Shown piece by piece: positions 53,119-63,360 of a DNA stretch of 64,000 nucleotides; the stretch's first letter is position 1; each line of letters starts with the position of its first letter. The stretch covers positions 248,001-312,000 of the forward strand of contig JACGCM010001311.1 in assembly GCA_014058105.1 (NCBI GenBank), read 5' to 3'. Position numbers and translations under genes: made by a program. The notes under the pieces were generated by a model, which was not told the origin of the DNA, did not search any database, and was given only the letters and a program-made list of their open reading frames with translations. The stretch is from Kingdonia uniflora. Taxonomy: Eukaryota; Streptophyta; Magnoliopsida; Ranunculales; Circaeasteraceae.

Positions 53119-53400
53119 CTACAATAGAAGAGGCACACAATTAGATTGATACATTTGACTATTATGTGTCAATAGCTCATTTTCATCTACCCTCTCCAAC
53201 TGATACATGCACAGCCGAAAACTCGACCCCAATTCCTGTCCTACTGTCAATACCCTCAGAATCTCAAATGGGCTAGACCCCCAAACACATGGTTTCCCCC
53301 TATCCTCGATCATATCCTCTCAGCTAGAAACCCAGAAGACTCCACATACAGATACAGAAGAAGAAGCCAAACAGAAATAGACAAAAGTCAATCGACATAC
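53119..53400 (-). other. 5'-UTR intron of RE7 ORF-B
   Basis: CACAG|GTATGTCG at the donor and CTTCTATTGTAG at the acceptor, ending 7 bp before the ATG. Equivalent introns occur in RE3, RE5 and (decayed) RE6. Confidence 0.6.
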
Positions 53401-53563
53401 CTGTGTGAAGGAAAGTACGCTTGAAACAGTAAGTCAGCCGGTCCCTCAACAATAACCTGGTAACTTCTCGCAAGCTTCATGAAACAATGGCTTACTTTCT
53501 CCTCCTCTAAATATCTAGTTTTTGAAAATGGGTTACCGGGAACAGTGACTTTGCACTCACACC

Positions 53564-53571
53564 TATTTATA
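53564..53571 (-). promoter_or_regulatory. TATA box of RE7 ORF-B
   Basis: Minus-strand GAGGTATAAATAGGTG, about 165 bp upstream of the 5'-UTR intron donor. RE6 has a TATATATA tract at the same place. The interval 53600-54250 is shared non-coding DNA between ORF-B and ORF-A1; it includes the empty site homologous to the DT1 insertion point (about 54080-54100). Confidence 0.55.
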
Positions 53572-54252
53572 CCTCCTCAAAATCGCAAAAAATTGCCTCG
53601 ATTCTCGAAACCGCCATTATTACCACTACCCCACTACCCCTGCTTTTCAGTTGAGATGTACTTTGTTCATTTTACCCTCCTTTACCCCACGTACGTGTCC
53701 CATGTTCACACTTACACAATATTTCATTTAAAAAACCAAGTTGAGCCTTTTGGTCCTTGCTCAAAGGTATCAAATTAGATCCTTACATCAAATTAGCCAT
53801 TTTCTATAAATCAAGGAAATATCATGATAACCTGCATGGCACTCTGCCCCTGGAATAGTACCGTTCTCACAGGCCAGCTGTTTGGTTATCAATTCATCTA
53901 GTCAAAGCCAATAGACCTTCGACATACCTTCTTCTAATACACGAGTAATCGTCTATTTCATGTCTCAAACATTCGTCCATAGACAACCTGATATTCGATT
54001 TCTAAATGTGCCAATTATTCAATTTCTTTCACGTTCGACATTTGACAAGATGATCGCACCTAAATTACCATCGAGTACTATGTTTGTCCTTCTTACACAA
54101 AATTCAGTATTTCACTTCGACAGTTACCTTATAAATTTCCAAACTCATTTCGGCAGACACCGTTACAGAAAACATAGCATAACACAATCAAGGTCAACCA
54201 AAAATTACAAACATCACTACCATCTTATCATTTTCCCAAAATAGAGAAACCC

Positions 54253-54591
54253 CTATTTACAGATGGGACACTCCTCACAGACCCCATCCCCAGCGTCTTC
54301 CGTGTCCACGACCTCCTCGCCCAAAGACTCCAAGGAGGCAAACCAGTCGCTGGGGACCGAGTTCATCATTTTCAACACCCTCCACCAGTATGCATAGGGC
54401 ATCCCACTAATGGGTTCCCCTGGCTCCAGTTCAAACAGATCTGGCATGCCCTAATCCAGGCCTCGATCATTGAAAAACCTCTGCTTCAACTCTAGGGTCT
54501 TCTCCCATATACGAAGGACCTTTGCTGCCTCCCGGTTCTTGTACTTGGTATTAGGAACGTCTCCATGACTTTGGGATGAAGATGAAGACAT
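54253..54591 (-). pseudogene. RE7 antisense gene ORF-A1, single stop codon
   Basis: ATG 54591 (MSSSSSQSHGDVPNTKYKNR) aligns with RE6 ORF-A2. KTLELKQRFFNDRGLD is followed by TAG at about 54450-54452, where the RE6 copy has Trp. Then MPDLFELEPGEPISGMPYAY, WWRVLKMMN, LESLGEEVVDTEDAGDG and the tail CEECPICK, with a stop at 54253. The tail has three Cys. Apart from that stop and a few substitutions it is intact and 113 codons long. TATAAAT lies at 54641-54647 (minus). Orthologous in position to RE6 ORF-A2 (nearer ORF-B). Confidence 0.72.
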
Positions 54592-55259
54592 TGTTACACA
54601 GAAAAGACGTAGATGTTTGAAGTTCTCCCATAAACACCCCATTTATACTTGAAGGTACATTTAAACCCTCCCAAATCCCAAGTCGCATTTATTACAGTCT
54701 TCAATTCTTCTCCTTGGAAACTTAATAGTCCAAACTTTGCATCTTCCCCAACATAACCATTTTATCAGTATGGGCATTCAACCCCCATTTCCGAGGTCTT
54801 GCAATCAATAAGTCCCCAATATCGAACCATCGACCCCCTTTATACATCCTTTCATAACCCCCATGATATAAACCATGAGCTTCGAGAATTTAGAATCAAT
54901 TATTCATGTTAATCGAATACCGACCTATGTGCTTAATAAACACATTACAACTCGAAGTCAATTTCTGCTCAAAGATAACTGTTTCTATTTTTTACCATTC
55001 GCTAGAAGTTGGATGTTCAATCCCGCGCCTACACTCTATTTGTCTACCCAAGTTATATTCATCTGCCTAAGTTACCAGGTACAAAACACATGATTCCAGT
55101 AAACTACTCTTTCATTTCAGTTACTCCAAAACCATACACATAAAAAAGAATAAAACAGAAGAAGAAAATCTACAAACATCGGCAACAACAACATAAACCT
55201 TCAAATACAATCCCACAAAAAAACTCATCACCACTACCTTGCCACCACTTTAAGAAGAA

Positions 55260-55593
55260 TCTGCTCTATTTTTAGATGGGCCAGATCCATCTCATGAACC
55301 CTGCTCCTCCACCAGACGATCTTCTACCTGCACGTGATGCTTGGCCAAACCTGACAAGAAGAGATAACCCTCCTCCAAGGCAAAAAAATTCTATTGCAGT
55401 ATCCCCCACAGGTACGCATAAGAGTGCCCGTAAATTGGCTCCCCAGGTTCAAGCGCCACCAGATCTGGCATATCCCAGTCGAGTTCTCTATCACTGAAGA
55501 ACTTCAGCTTCAATTTAACAGTTTTTTCACTATGCGACGATCCCAAGAAAATCCCATTCTTTGTTAATAACGAGTGTTTGGAGTAGTATCCAT
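55260..55593 (-). pseudogene. RE7 antisense gene ORF-A2, decayed
   Basis: ATG 55593 (M-D-T-T-P-N-T-R-Y, then TAA). The remainder aligns with RE6 ORF-A1: KLKFFSDRELDWDMPDLVAL, EPGEPIYGHSYAYLWGIL, a stop, then a frameshifted FLLSGLAKHHVQVEDR-like segment and HLKI. TATAAATA on the minus strand at 55667-55674. Two stops and one frameshift. Confidence 0.65.
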
Positions 55594-55849
55594 GAATTTT
55601 TCACAAAAAGTAGAAGAAGAGAATGGAGATGAAGAGTGTACAGTATTTGCCCCTCATAACCCATATTTATACACTGATTAGCCTCCTTTATTACCCCGTA
55701 ATCACCACAACTCCTTAATTACCTTCCTTTATTGCCCCCCTCGGAATTCCAACAAGTCACAATCAACCTTCCAACTTCTAATAACCAACAACCTTTCTCA
55801 GCAAATGCCTCTGCACCCATTTTTGAGACCCTTGCTAAGAGGTGGAGAA

Positions 55850-56361
55850 TGTAGTAGCATACTCGTAGCCTTCTACCTCCCGTCGAACACTCGAAGGCTA
55901 TCTCGAAGCCTACCCGAATACCTTGTAGTCTAATACGTCTATAATCAAGCCCTCTAAAGACCATACGAACCATTAACAATGAACAGGAGGGGTTACAAAA
56001 TCTGACCTCTAAAGCCCTCTAAAGAACTATCATGATGACTCAGCCCTTCCTATGTTCTATAAATAGGAGAGAATGGGAACCAAGGAGGGGATACAAAATC
56101 TGACCCTAAAGCCTTTGAAGTTTACCTTGGATCACCCTATGAAATCACCTAGTATTTGAACCTTCGACTACTCGACAGTAATATCAAATCTCTTAAAAAT
56201 CTTCATCTGAGGTCGTGGAGTAACCCATTCTAGGCCTCCACGCAAGTATATTATTAGTAGATTATTAGTACTATAGACTATATGCTTGAACCCCTTGATA
56301 GGAGATAACCCCCGTGGTGTAAGTGCCAACTTCCCCATCCACATGAAGTTAGGCCCCTACA
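55850..56361 (+). repeat. 3' LTR of RE7, internally deleted
   Basis: Begins TGTAGTAGCA after the PPT-like AAGAGGTGGAGAA and ends GGCCCCTACA. At 512 bp it is 240 bp shorter than the 5' LTR. The missing part is the middle of U3. A short extra copy of AGGGGTTACAAAATCTGACC marks the rearranged spot near 55990. The following ACATC is the target-site copy. Confidence 0.9.
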
Positions 56362-56366
56362 ACATC

Positions 56367-57745
56367 AGTCTGTATTAGGGTTTCAAGGGTCATTCAGTTC
56401 GGGCTGATCCTCAGGTAAGTCGTCTACGTGATCTTTCCAGTCGACGTCTTCGACCGAGAAGTCAGCAAGAAAATCGGCGACTGCCTATCCCTTTTGAGAG
56501 ACCTATTTTTTAAAAGTGATATCATGTTCACCAAGGTAGACGGGCCACTATTGTACCCGTCGAGACTTATCTTTCTTACTGCGGATTTCGCGAAGAGGGT
56601 AGCCCGTGATAACGTGTATATGGTACTCTTAGAAGTATGGTTTGAGCTTTCGAGAAGTAAAGACACGATTAAGGAGCAGTCGTTCAAGTTTGGTATATTG
56701 TGTTTCGGCTGGGGTCTGAGTCTTGCTGATGAAATAGGTGGGTTTCACGATACTGGCTTCGATTCGGATAAGGGCCGAGCTAATAGAAGTCTCGGCGACC
56801 GTAAGATATAATGTAAGTACTTTGCCTTAGACCGAGGTACTCATGATATATGGTTGGCCAAGGTAAGTTTTGAGTTCGAGAAAAGTTTACTCGCTTTCGG
56901 GTGTCCAGTTAATTTTGGGGTTCCTCTTTTTGACTTTATGAACACCTTGGTCACGCATGAGGGAGTATAACCAAGCGCAAAGATCACCTTTACCGGTGAT
57001 CTTTTGAACATCTTTCTTGGTTTGGGGAGAGATTATATCAACGTGGCTCGAATTTGGGTAGGGTCGATCTCGATGCCTCATTTGCTAATGAGGTGACCCA
57101 AGAAATTTTTGGAGGATACGCCAAATTGGCACTTATCTGGGTTTAATTTCATATTGTATGATCGAAGTATCAAAAAGGCGTTAGTCAAGTTTTGTATATA
57201 GGTATATTTTTGGAGACTCTTACAAAACATGTCGTTGATATAAACTTCAACTGACTTGCAAAACAGAGGTTTGAACAAGGTGGTAACGAGGCATTGGTAA
57301 GTGGCACCTGAGTTTTTAAGGCCGAAGGGCATCACATTAAAATGGTAAAGCCCTTGTTCTGTGATAAACAAAGTTTTAAGCTTATCTTCAGGGAGGAGTG
57401 GTACCTGGTTGTAACCTGAAGCCGCATCCATCATAGATAGGCGTTCATGATCGACCGTCGCGTCCAGAAGCACTAAAATGATCGGGAGAGAAAAACTGTC
57501 CTTCGGCATGTTTTAGTTGAGATCAATGAAGTTGACGCAGATTTGTACCTTGCCATTATTCTTGGGAACAACGACGATATTTGAGATCCAATCAGCGTAC
57601 TTAACATCTCTAATAAAACCAGCAGCCATGAGTTCAGGACAATGGCAGGCCAGGGTAGATTCAACGCCTGACATCTTGTAGAACGACCAAGAAAATATAT
57701 CTTTATTTTCTCAAAGGAACATAGTGAGTTCGCGGCTTTCAGCCG
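56367..57745 (-). pseudogene. pol: RE5 right piece: RT, RNase H and start of second RNase H
   Basis: Minus strand from 57745: a F-S-W-S-F-Y-K-M-S-G-V-like start. After a deletion it goes straight to AAGFIRDVKYADWISNI, VPKNNGKVQICVNF-like sequence, then an open RT palm (57509-57078): MMDAASGYNQVPLLPEDKLK, FNVMPFGLKNSGATY, VEVYINDMF, and the thumb MKLNPDKCQFGVSSKNFLGH. The catalytic box is Y-I-N-D, so the first Asp is Asn. The RNase H follows with INWTPESE, a deletion, and a P-V-Y-F-I-S-K-T-like remnant, ending near 56440 with FLADFSVEDVDW-like sequence. RE8 interrupts it at 57746. Confidence 0.83.
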
Positions 57746-58361
57746 TGTAGGGGCCTATCCTTCGATCTTACCTAAATCGATCTCTCTCCAGTTTAAACTA
57801 CCTCCATGTCAGACTCACACATTTTCCACATGACTTTTCCAATCAAAATTTCCACGTACTCCACGAACTGACAAGAAATGTGGGTCGAGCTTAAACCGAA
57901 AAACCTGAACAAGTCAAAGCCACCGGCCTCTATCGAACTCAGCAGGTACTTAGTCAACCGCCACTAACCACATTGTTCGGAGAACGTTCTCCAACATGAA
58001 GAACTGTGAAAAAGGCATATATAAAGAAAATTTTCCAGAAGAGACAAGGACCAAAAGATTACATGATAAATCACTAGGAAGACTATATTTTCTAGATTCT
58101 CCAAAACTTTAAACTTCTTATTCACAAGATCAAGCATTTCTAAGTCTAAAGATCACCTGTAATATGATATCAGTCTCAAGCAATAAACGCCACTATTAGC
58201 AAAAAATCCTCAACCAGAGATCGTGGTTTTTTAACCTATTCATAGGCTTTCCACGCAAAACACTTGCGTCATTTCTTATTTTCAATTTGATTTTGTTACA
58301 TGTGCATTAGTGTAAGAGCTAATTCTAGGCCACTTCGAGTTTACAAAATTAGGCCATTACA
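57746..58361 (+). repeat. 5' LTR of RE8 and adjacent PBS
   Basis: Begins TGTAGGGGCCTA and ends TAGGCCATTACA (616 bp), an imperfect inverted pair. The PBS TTTGGCACCGTCTGTGGGA follows at 58362-58380. The LTR body has no obvious similarity to the other Tat LTRs here, supporting a separate subfamily. The 5 bp before it is AGCCG. Confidence 0.8.
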
Positions 58362-58438
58362 TTTGGCACCGTCTGTGGGAAAGAAATCTTTTCCGCGATA
58401 TCCAAAGACATTCAGTCACCATATAACAAATTTCAGCT

Positions 58439-60080
58439 ATGGTCACGTCCAGGCGACCAGCTACCGAAATCTAGCTCGATCTTTCAGCTGAGCTAGAACA
58501 ACTTACAGAGCTACAGACGAATCTCAACATTAAAATGGATGAAACACAATGAGCTCGAAAGACATCTAGCTCGCGATAGAGAGCCTCATGAGAAAGAGCT
58601 CGACGCCGAACGTCAAGCTTGTTTGACAGTACTCAAACGATATGAAGATCAACTGTCAATAATGCAGACTGCCCTACAAGCTCTGCTGAACACTCAGCAG
58701 GTTCCACCAACATGAGATCGCGATCAGGTGCCAGAAGCCTCCTGGATTTCTGCGCGGGAAATATTAGGAACTCAAGGAGCAACTAGTAAAGCTATTTCCA
58801 AGAATATTCGGAATGACCCTCAGCCTTCCATCTAATTGGGGGGAGAGGTTCAATCTGAGATCAGCCGAGGTCACCGATATTCCATACGCCAAGAGGAAAA
58901 GTAGAGACCTCTGCCTTGAATTCTAGTACGAGATCGTTTGAGTGAAGGTAGCGGTACTCATAATCCACTACCTCCTCATCAAGCCACTCAACCGACCCTT
59001 CACTATGTCACATGAGGGCATATGGACCAGCGTATTATGGAGTTGATCGAAGCACAAGTTCTGGGCGCTACCGTCGACCATACCTAGTTACAAGGGAGTC
59101 CAATTGCCAAAGAACTATTCGATATGGTTATTCCAAAAGGTTTCCATACTCTGAAAATTCACAAATACATGGGTACTGATCCAAATGAGCACATTCAACA
59201 ATACCGTGATTCATTGGGGTTGTACTCCAATCTAAACAACATTATCTGCCATTTGTTTGCCACAAGTTTGTAGAAGGAGCCACTCTGATGGTTCCACTCT
59301 CTACCTGAAGACTCCATTTATACATTCGACTAGCTGCATAAACAATTCATCAAGACATGCTCATAACGGAGACACAGAAGAAAATTTATATTTTATTATC
59401 AGTCTCAAACAATCGAATGGCGAGAAGCTCGAGGCATTTGCAAAGAAGTCCTTAGAGCTTGCGTATAAAGTAGACAATCTCGATCAGAAAACAGTTGTTA
59501 CTGTTTTCACCAACGTGCTCCAACTCGACTGCAATGCCAAAGAGCACCTCTTCCTCAATAAACCTACGACTTTGGAAGATATAATCACCAAGGTCAATAG
59601 TTACGTCGACCAGGAAATGATGATGTCCGAAAGGCATAAATCTACTAAATCTATCATTTCCACAAAAGGTCCATCTACAAATTGAAATACTGAACCAATG
59701 GAAGACCAGGGTGACTAACAGCGCACCAAGGGAAACACTAGCAACCCTTGAAAAGGCAGTTCACAAATCAAACTAATCCACCCAAAGATAAATGTTTGAA
59801 TCTCAAATATTTTTCCGATTCTCACAAAGGATAAGCTCTGCCGTCTCTCTCAACCATTAGAACCCATCGAGAGTCGACCATACTGCATGCATCATAAGGA
59901 AAACCATTATTCTACTCAAAATTGTTATGCTTTATAGAGGTTGCTCGAATACATTTTCAAGGAGGGACGGATGTTGGAATATATTGTCAACCTGGAATCG
60001 TACAAGGATGGCAGCTACAAAAAGTAGCTTGAAGTTGTCCAGCTTAAAAATCAAGTTGTGGAGAAGCATTTCTACTCTAT
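58439..60080 (+). pseudogene. gag: RE8 gag
   Basis: ATG 58439 (MVTSRRPATEI, then TAG). The coiled coil LSAELEQLTELQTNLNIKMD follows. The capsid is visible with LKIHKYMGTDPNEHIQQYRD and, after stops, an open 142-codon frame (59257-59685). That frame holds ISLKQSNGEKLEAFAKKSLE and HLFLNKPTTLEDIITKVNSY. A C-M-H-H-K-E-N-H-Y-S-T-Q-N-C zinc-knuckle variant is near 59890-59930. Frameshifts separate the pieces. Confidence 0.8.
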
Positions 60081-60093
60081 GTACCACTGAAAC

Positions 60094-60645
60094 ATGATGA
60101 AGCTCAATCAGATCACCAACTCTAACAGATTCAAGCACAGGAAACTGTCAGAATGCTGCGATCTCATACCTCAAGACAAAGAAGCCAAACTTCTGCCTGA
60201 GTTGACCAATCGCCAGCTCAGGATATCATTCAAAGATTACAATACTAGCCATGTCAAATTTCTACATCATGATGCACTAGTCATAATGCTCAAGATGAAG
60301 AAACTTTTCATGCACGCAATGATGATCGATACTGGCAGTGGTATTGAGATCCTCGTTTAGAGCACTTTTGGCCAAATGGGACTGGCTGACCAGGTCATTC
60401 AAAGTGTCACCGATATCAGTGGATTCAATGGTTTAAAGGAAGAGCGAGTAGAAAAAATCATCTTACCTATTACCGCAGGACCAGCCACAATTGACGTCAT
60501 CTTTTTTGTGATCAACGCCAAATCTCGGTATCTCGGGATCATGGGCCGTTACTGGATTCATAACATGGAAGCAATCGCTTACACCTATCATCGAACACTC
60601 CACTTCATACATAACGATAGAATCTACGATATCAGGGGTAGTTAA
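60094..60645 (+). pseudogene. pol: RE8 aspartic protease
   Basis: HAMMIDTGSGIEILV carries an intact D-T-G active site (about 60313-60357), followed by a TAG. It resumes with GLADQVIQSVTDISGFNGLK, EERVEKIILPITAGPATIDV and YLGIMGRYWIHNMEAIAYTY. Only the one TAG at 60358-60360 breaks it. Confidence 0.83.
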
Positions 60646-60859
60646 AAGCTTTCACAAACTTGCGAGAATACCATCTCTACTATTCAAGATACCTCAAACA
60701 AATATGTTGCATAACAATTACACAAAGCTGATTACCCCGTTGATCAGCCTTACAGGGAGGAGCCCATCAAATACATCAACATTGATGGACCTAACAGAGG
60801 TACTTTCAACGGTACTTAGCTGGTTTAACAGAAAAAAGCTGCTCTCATTCAGTTCTTAC

Positions 60860-61500
60860 GGCTAAACTGAGATATTTTTGCGTTGTCTTACGAAGAGAGG
60901 CCTGGGGTCGATCCGGCCAAGGCATATCACAAATTGGCCATCAACATCAACGTAACGGAAGTCAAATGGAAGTAACGGTGCTTGTCACCGTGGCTTCGAG
61001 ATAAAGTTAACATGGAGATTGAGAAATTGATTAAAGTGGGATTTATTCCAGAAGGCAAGTATCCAGATTGGATATCCAACCTCCTCGCATTCCCAAAGAA
61101 GAATGGGAAAGTCTAAGTTTGTGTGGATTTCACCGATCTCAACAAACATACTCCAAAGGATAGCTTCCCTCTTCCTAACATTCATCAGATCCTTGATTTC
61201 ACAGTAGGTCATGAACTCCTATCTATGATAGATGCTGCTTCGGGTATAATCAGATTCCACTCTTGGATAAAGATCAAGAAAAGACCACTTTCATCATTAA
61301 AAGAGGACTTTACTACTAAAAAGTCATTCCCTTCGAACTCAAGAACGCATGTGTGACTTTTCAGCGCTTAATGAGTACTATGTTCAAAGCACAACTCGGG
61401 AAAGTCGTGGAAGTCTACATTAACAATCTTTTATGCAAGAGCGTACAGCCCATCAACCACATTATAGATCTCAATACAATATTCAGCATTCTATGATCTT
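60860..61500 (+). pseudogene. pol: RE8 reverse transcriptase, catalytic box lost
   Basis: KLIKVGFIPEGKYPDWISNL and PKKNGKV precede a stop. VCVDFTDLNKHTPKDSFPLP and MIDAASG follow, then a frameshift over YNQ. FELKNACVTFQRLMSTMFKA-like sequence leads to VVEVYINNLLCKSVQ near 61414. The YxDD box has become Y-I-N-N, both aspartates changed to asparagine. The thumb is shortened by a deletion near 61490. Confidence 0.82.
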
Positions 61501-62295
61501 ATAGGCCACCTCGTCAGCAAGAATGGGATTGAGGCTGATCCAGATCAGATTCGGGCTCTCCTTAATATGCCATCTCCAAGAATGACGAAAGACGCTCAGA
61601 ACCTTGCCGGCAAGATTGCCGCTATCAACTATTTCGTTTCAAAATCTTTAGGCCGCTGTCGTTGGCTGTTCTTATTACTCTGCAGTAGTACCAAACGGGG
61701 AAACATTCAACCAAATGTAGAGGGTCAATGGACATCAGAATGTGAAACAGCTTTTCAGGAACTCAAAACCTATTTGAGGAAGTTTCCCATCATGAACACC
61801 CTAATAGATAATGAAGAACTTATTATCTACCAAGCAGTTATAGATACTTCACTCAGCTTAGTTCTCATTCGACTTGAAGGAAAAATCAAGAAACAATTCT
61901 ACTTCATCAGTAAGACCATTACTCCAGTAGAAACGAGGTACTCTAAAATCGAGAAACTTCTTCTCACTCTTTTTTATACTTCACAGAAACTCAATCACTA
62001 CTTTCAAGCTCATTCAGTCAAAGTCATGGCGAACTACCCACTTCGGGAGGTTCTGTATAAGAATGAAAAATCAAGGAGAGTACAACAATGGTTAGTCATT
62101 TTAGGAAAACATGATATTAAGTTCGTGCAACGTCATTCCAAAAAAGTGCAGGTCGTTGCCGATTTCTTCGTGGATTTTCCAGTGCTAGATCCTGAGTGGG
62201 AGGAGCACGATCCTTGCCCTGCAGAAGAAGTTACAAGAGATCTAACCCATAAAGCATTTCACGAACGAGCTGAATGGATAACAAGAAAAAGTTAG
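61501..62295 (+). pseudogene. pol: RE8 Ty3-type RNase H, long open frame
   Basis: Open for 242 codons from 61567 to TAG 62293-62295: MTKDAQNLAGKIAAINYFVS, QWTSECETAFQELKTYLRKF, AVIDTSLSLVLIRLEGKIKK, YFISKTITPVETRYSKIEKL, then VQVVADFFVDFPVLDPEWEE. The domain is complete through the linker. The stop lies just before the second RNase H, so it truncates the polyprotein rather than this domain. Confidence 0.86.
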
Positions 62296-63360
62296 AGACT
62301 TATCACGGATGGATTAACAGGACCCGCAGGATCAGGAATTAGAATCGTATTGATTACCCCTTCCAACAACAGAATTGAGAAATCAATTCGCTTAGATTTT
62401 GAGGCCTCAAACAATGTCATCGAGTACGAAGCTCTCATTCATGGACTCGAGTACTACTTATCGTTCACCATTACTTTGAGCAATAAAAGATGATTGACAA
62501 GTGTAGTAGCCTACTCGCAGCCTTTTACCCCAGTCAAACACTCGAAGGCTACCTCGACGCCTACTCGAACATCTCAAAGCCTCCCAAAGATCATCGGAAG
62601 ACAAAGCTTCGACTCTGAACAAGCCTTGAAGTAGAACTCCACATCGCATCAGAAACACTTTGACCATATCCGTACATGGTCGAAATACGATAAGACAGAC
62701 AACCATCTCATTAGACAAGACCGCGGCATTGTTGGTCCTTACAACTACATTGATAGACTCAACAACTGCTATAGTGTCAGAGCACAGAGACAGACCTAAC
62801 AACTGCTACAGTGACAGACCCGACATTTTCGGCATAAATACCAACTCCAGGATACCCGCTCGATATCCGGATGGTACACTTGTAATATGAGCTAACCTTG
62901 GTGGCTCAGCCCTTCCTATGTTCTATAAATAGGAGAGATTGGGAACCAAGAAGGGGTTATAAAAAATCTCCCCCTTAAGCCCTTACAGTTTACCCTCGAC
63001 CACCTTATAAAAACCCAGTACTCGAACCTTTGACTATTTAACATAAATATAAACACTCTTAAAATTCCTCATCAGAGGTCGTGGAGCGTCACATTCTAGG
63101 CCTCCACGCAAGTATATTTCCAGTAGATTACTTATGTTATAGATTATATACTTGTACCCCTTTGATTGAAGTTAAAAACCTCATGGTGTAAGAGCCGACT
63201 TCTTCTCCAGGCGAAGTTCGGCCCCTACAGCAAGATCATCGAATACGCAACCCTCATTGTAGATAGGATGAACAAGTTTGCGCAAAAAACTCTCGATTAT
63301 CTTCCTCGAGGCAAAAACAGACACGCCGGTTCCTTGGTATATCTAGCCAGGGTCTTGTAC
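62296..63360 (+). pseudogene. pol: RE8 archaeal-type RNase H split by a solo LTR
   Basis: Left part, 62296-62501: a LITDGLTGPAGSGIRIVLIT-like start with the catalytic Asp, then FEASNNVIEYEALIHGLEYY. Right part, from 63230: a KIIEYATLIVDRMNKFAQKT-like stretch and YLPRGKNRHAGSLVYLARV, where Gly replaces the catalytic Asp of R-H-A-D/x-A-L-A. Removing 62502-63229 and one target copy restores the codons of K-M-I-D-K-I-I-E-Y-A. Confidence 0.83.
62502..63229 (+). repeat. Solo LTR of the RE6/RE7 subfamily
   Basis: Begins TGTAGTAGCC and ends GGCCCCTACA (728 bp), with TATAAATA at 62924-62931. Flanks are ACAAG (62497-62501) and GCAAG (63230-63234). No internal region or PBS follows, so it arose by LTR-LTR recombination. 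It matches the RE6 and RE7 LTRs along its length, e.g. CTAGGCCTCCACGCAAGTAT. Confidence 0.9.

Larger units (their letters stand above)
45534..56361 (+). mobile_element. RE7: complete Tat-type element with internal deletion
   Basis: 5' LTR 45534-46285, 3' LTR 55850-56361, flanks ACATT and ACATC (4 of 5 bases). It carries a shortened gag joined to RT, both RNase H domains, a nearly complete integrase, 195-bp repeats, antisense ORF-B and two antisense ORF-A genes. It sits inside the second RNase H of RE5; removing it and one flank rejoins that domain. Same subfamily as RE6. Confidence 0.92.
16893..57745 (-). mobile_element. RE5: Tat-type element split by RE6 and RE7
   Basis: Read on the minus strand, RE5 exists in three pieces. 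57745-56362 is RT to the start of the second RNase H. 45533-44230 is the rest of that RNase H plus most of integrase. 23134-16893 is the integrase C-terminus, repeats, antisense genes, PPT and 3' LTR. Removing RE6 with one CCCGT copy joins the codons of ...TPRKGTG to CTPFLLAYG... across 44235/23134. Removing RE7 likewise rejoins the second RNase H at its T-D/N-G-S motif. The 5' LTR, gag and PR are not in the window; RE8 starts at 57746. Confidence 0.88.

Noticed and set aside
52667..53149. 160-codon Ser/Pro-rich plus-strand frame
   Set aside because: Antisense shadow of the acidic Glu/Ser region of RE7 ORF-B. The minus-strand reading is the one conserved in RE3, RE5 and RE6.
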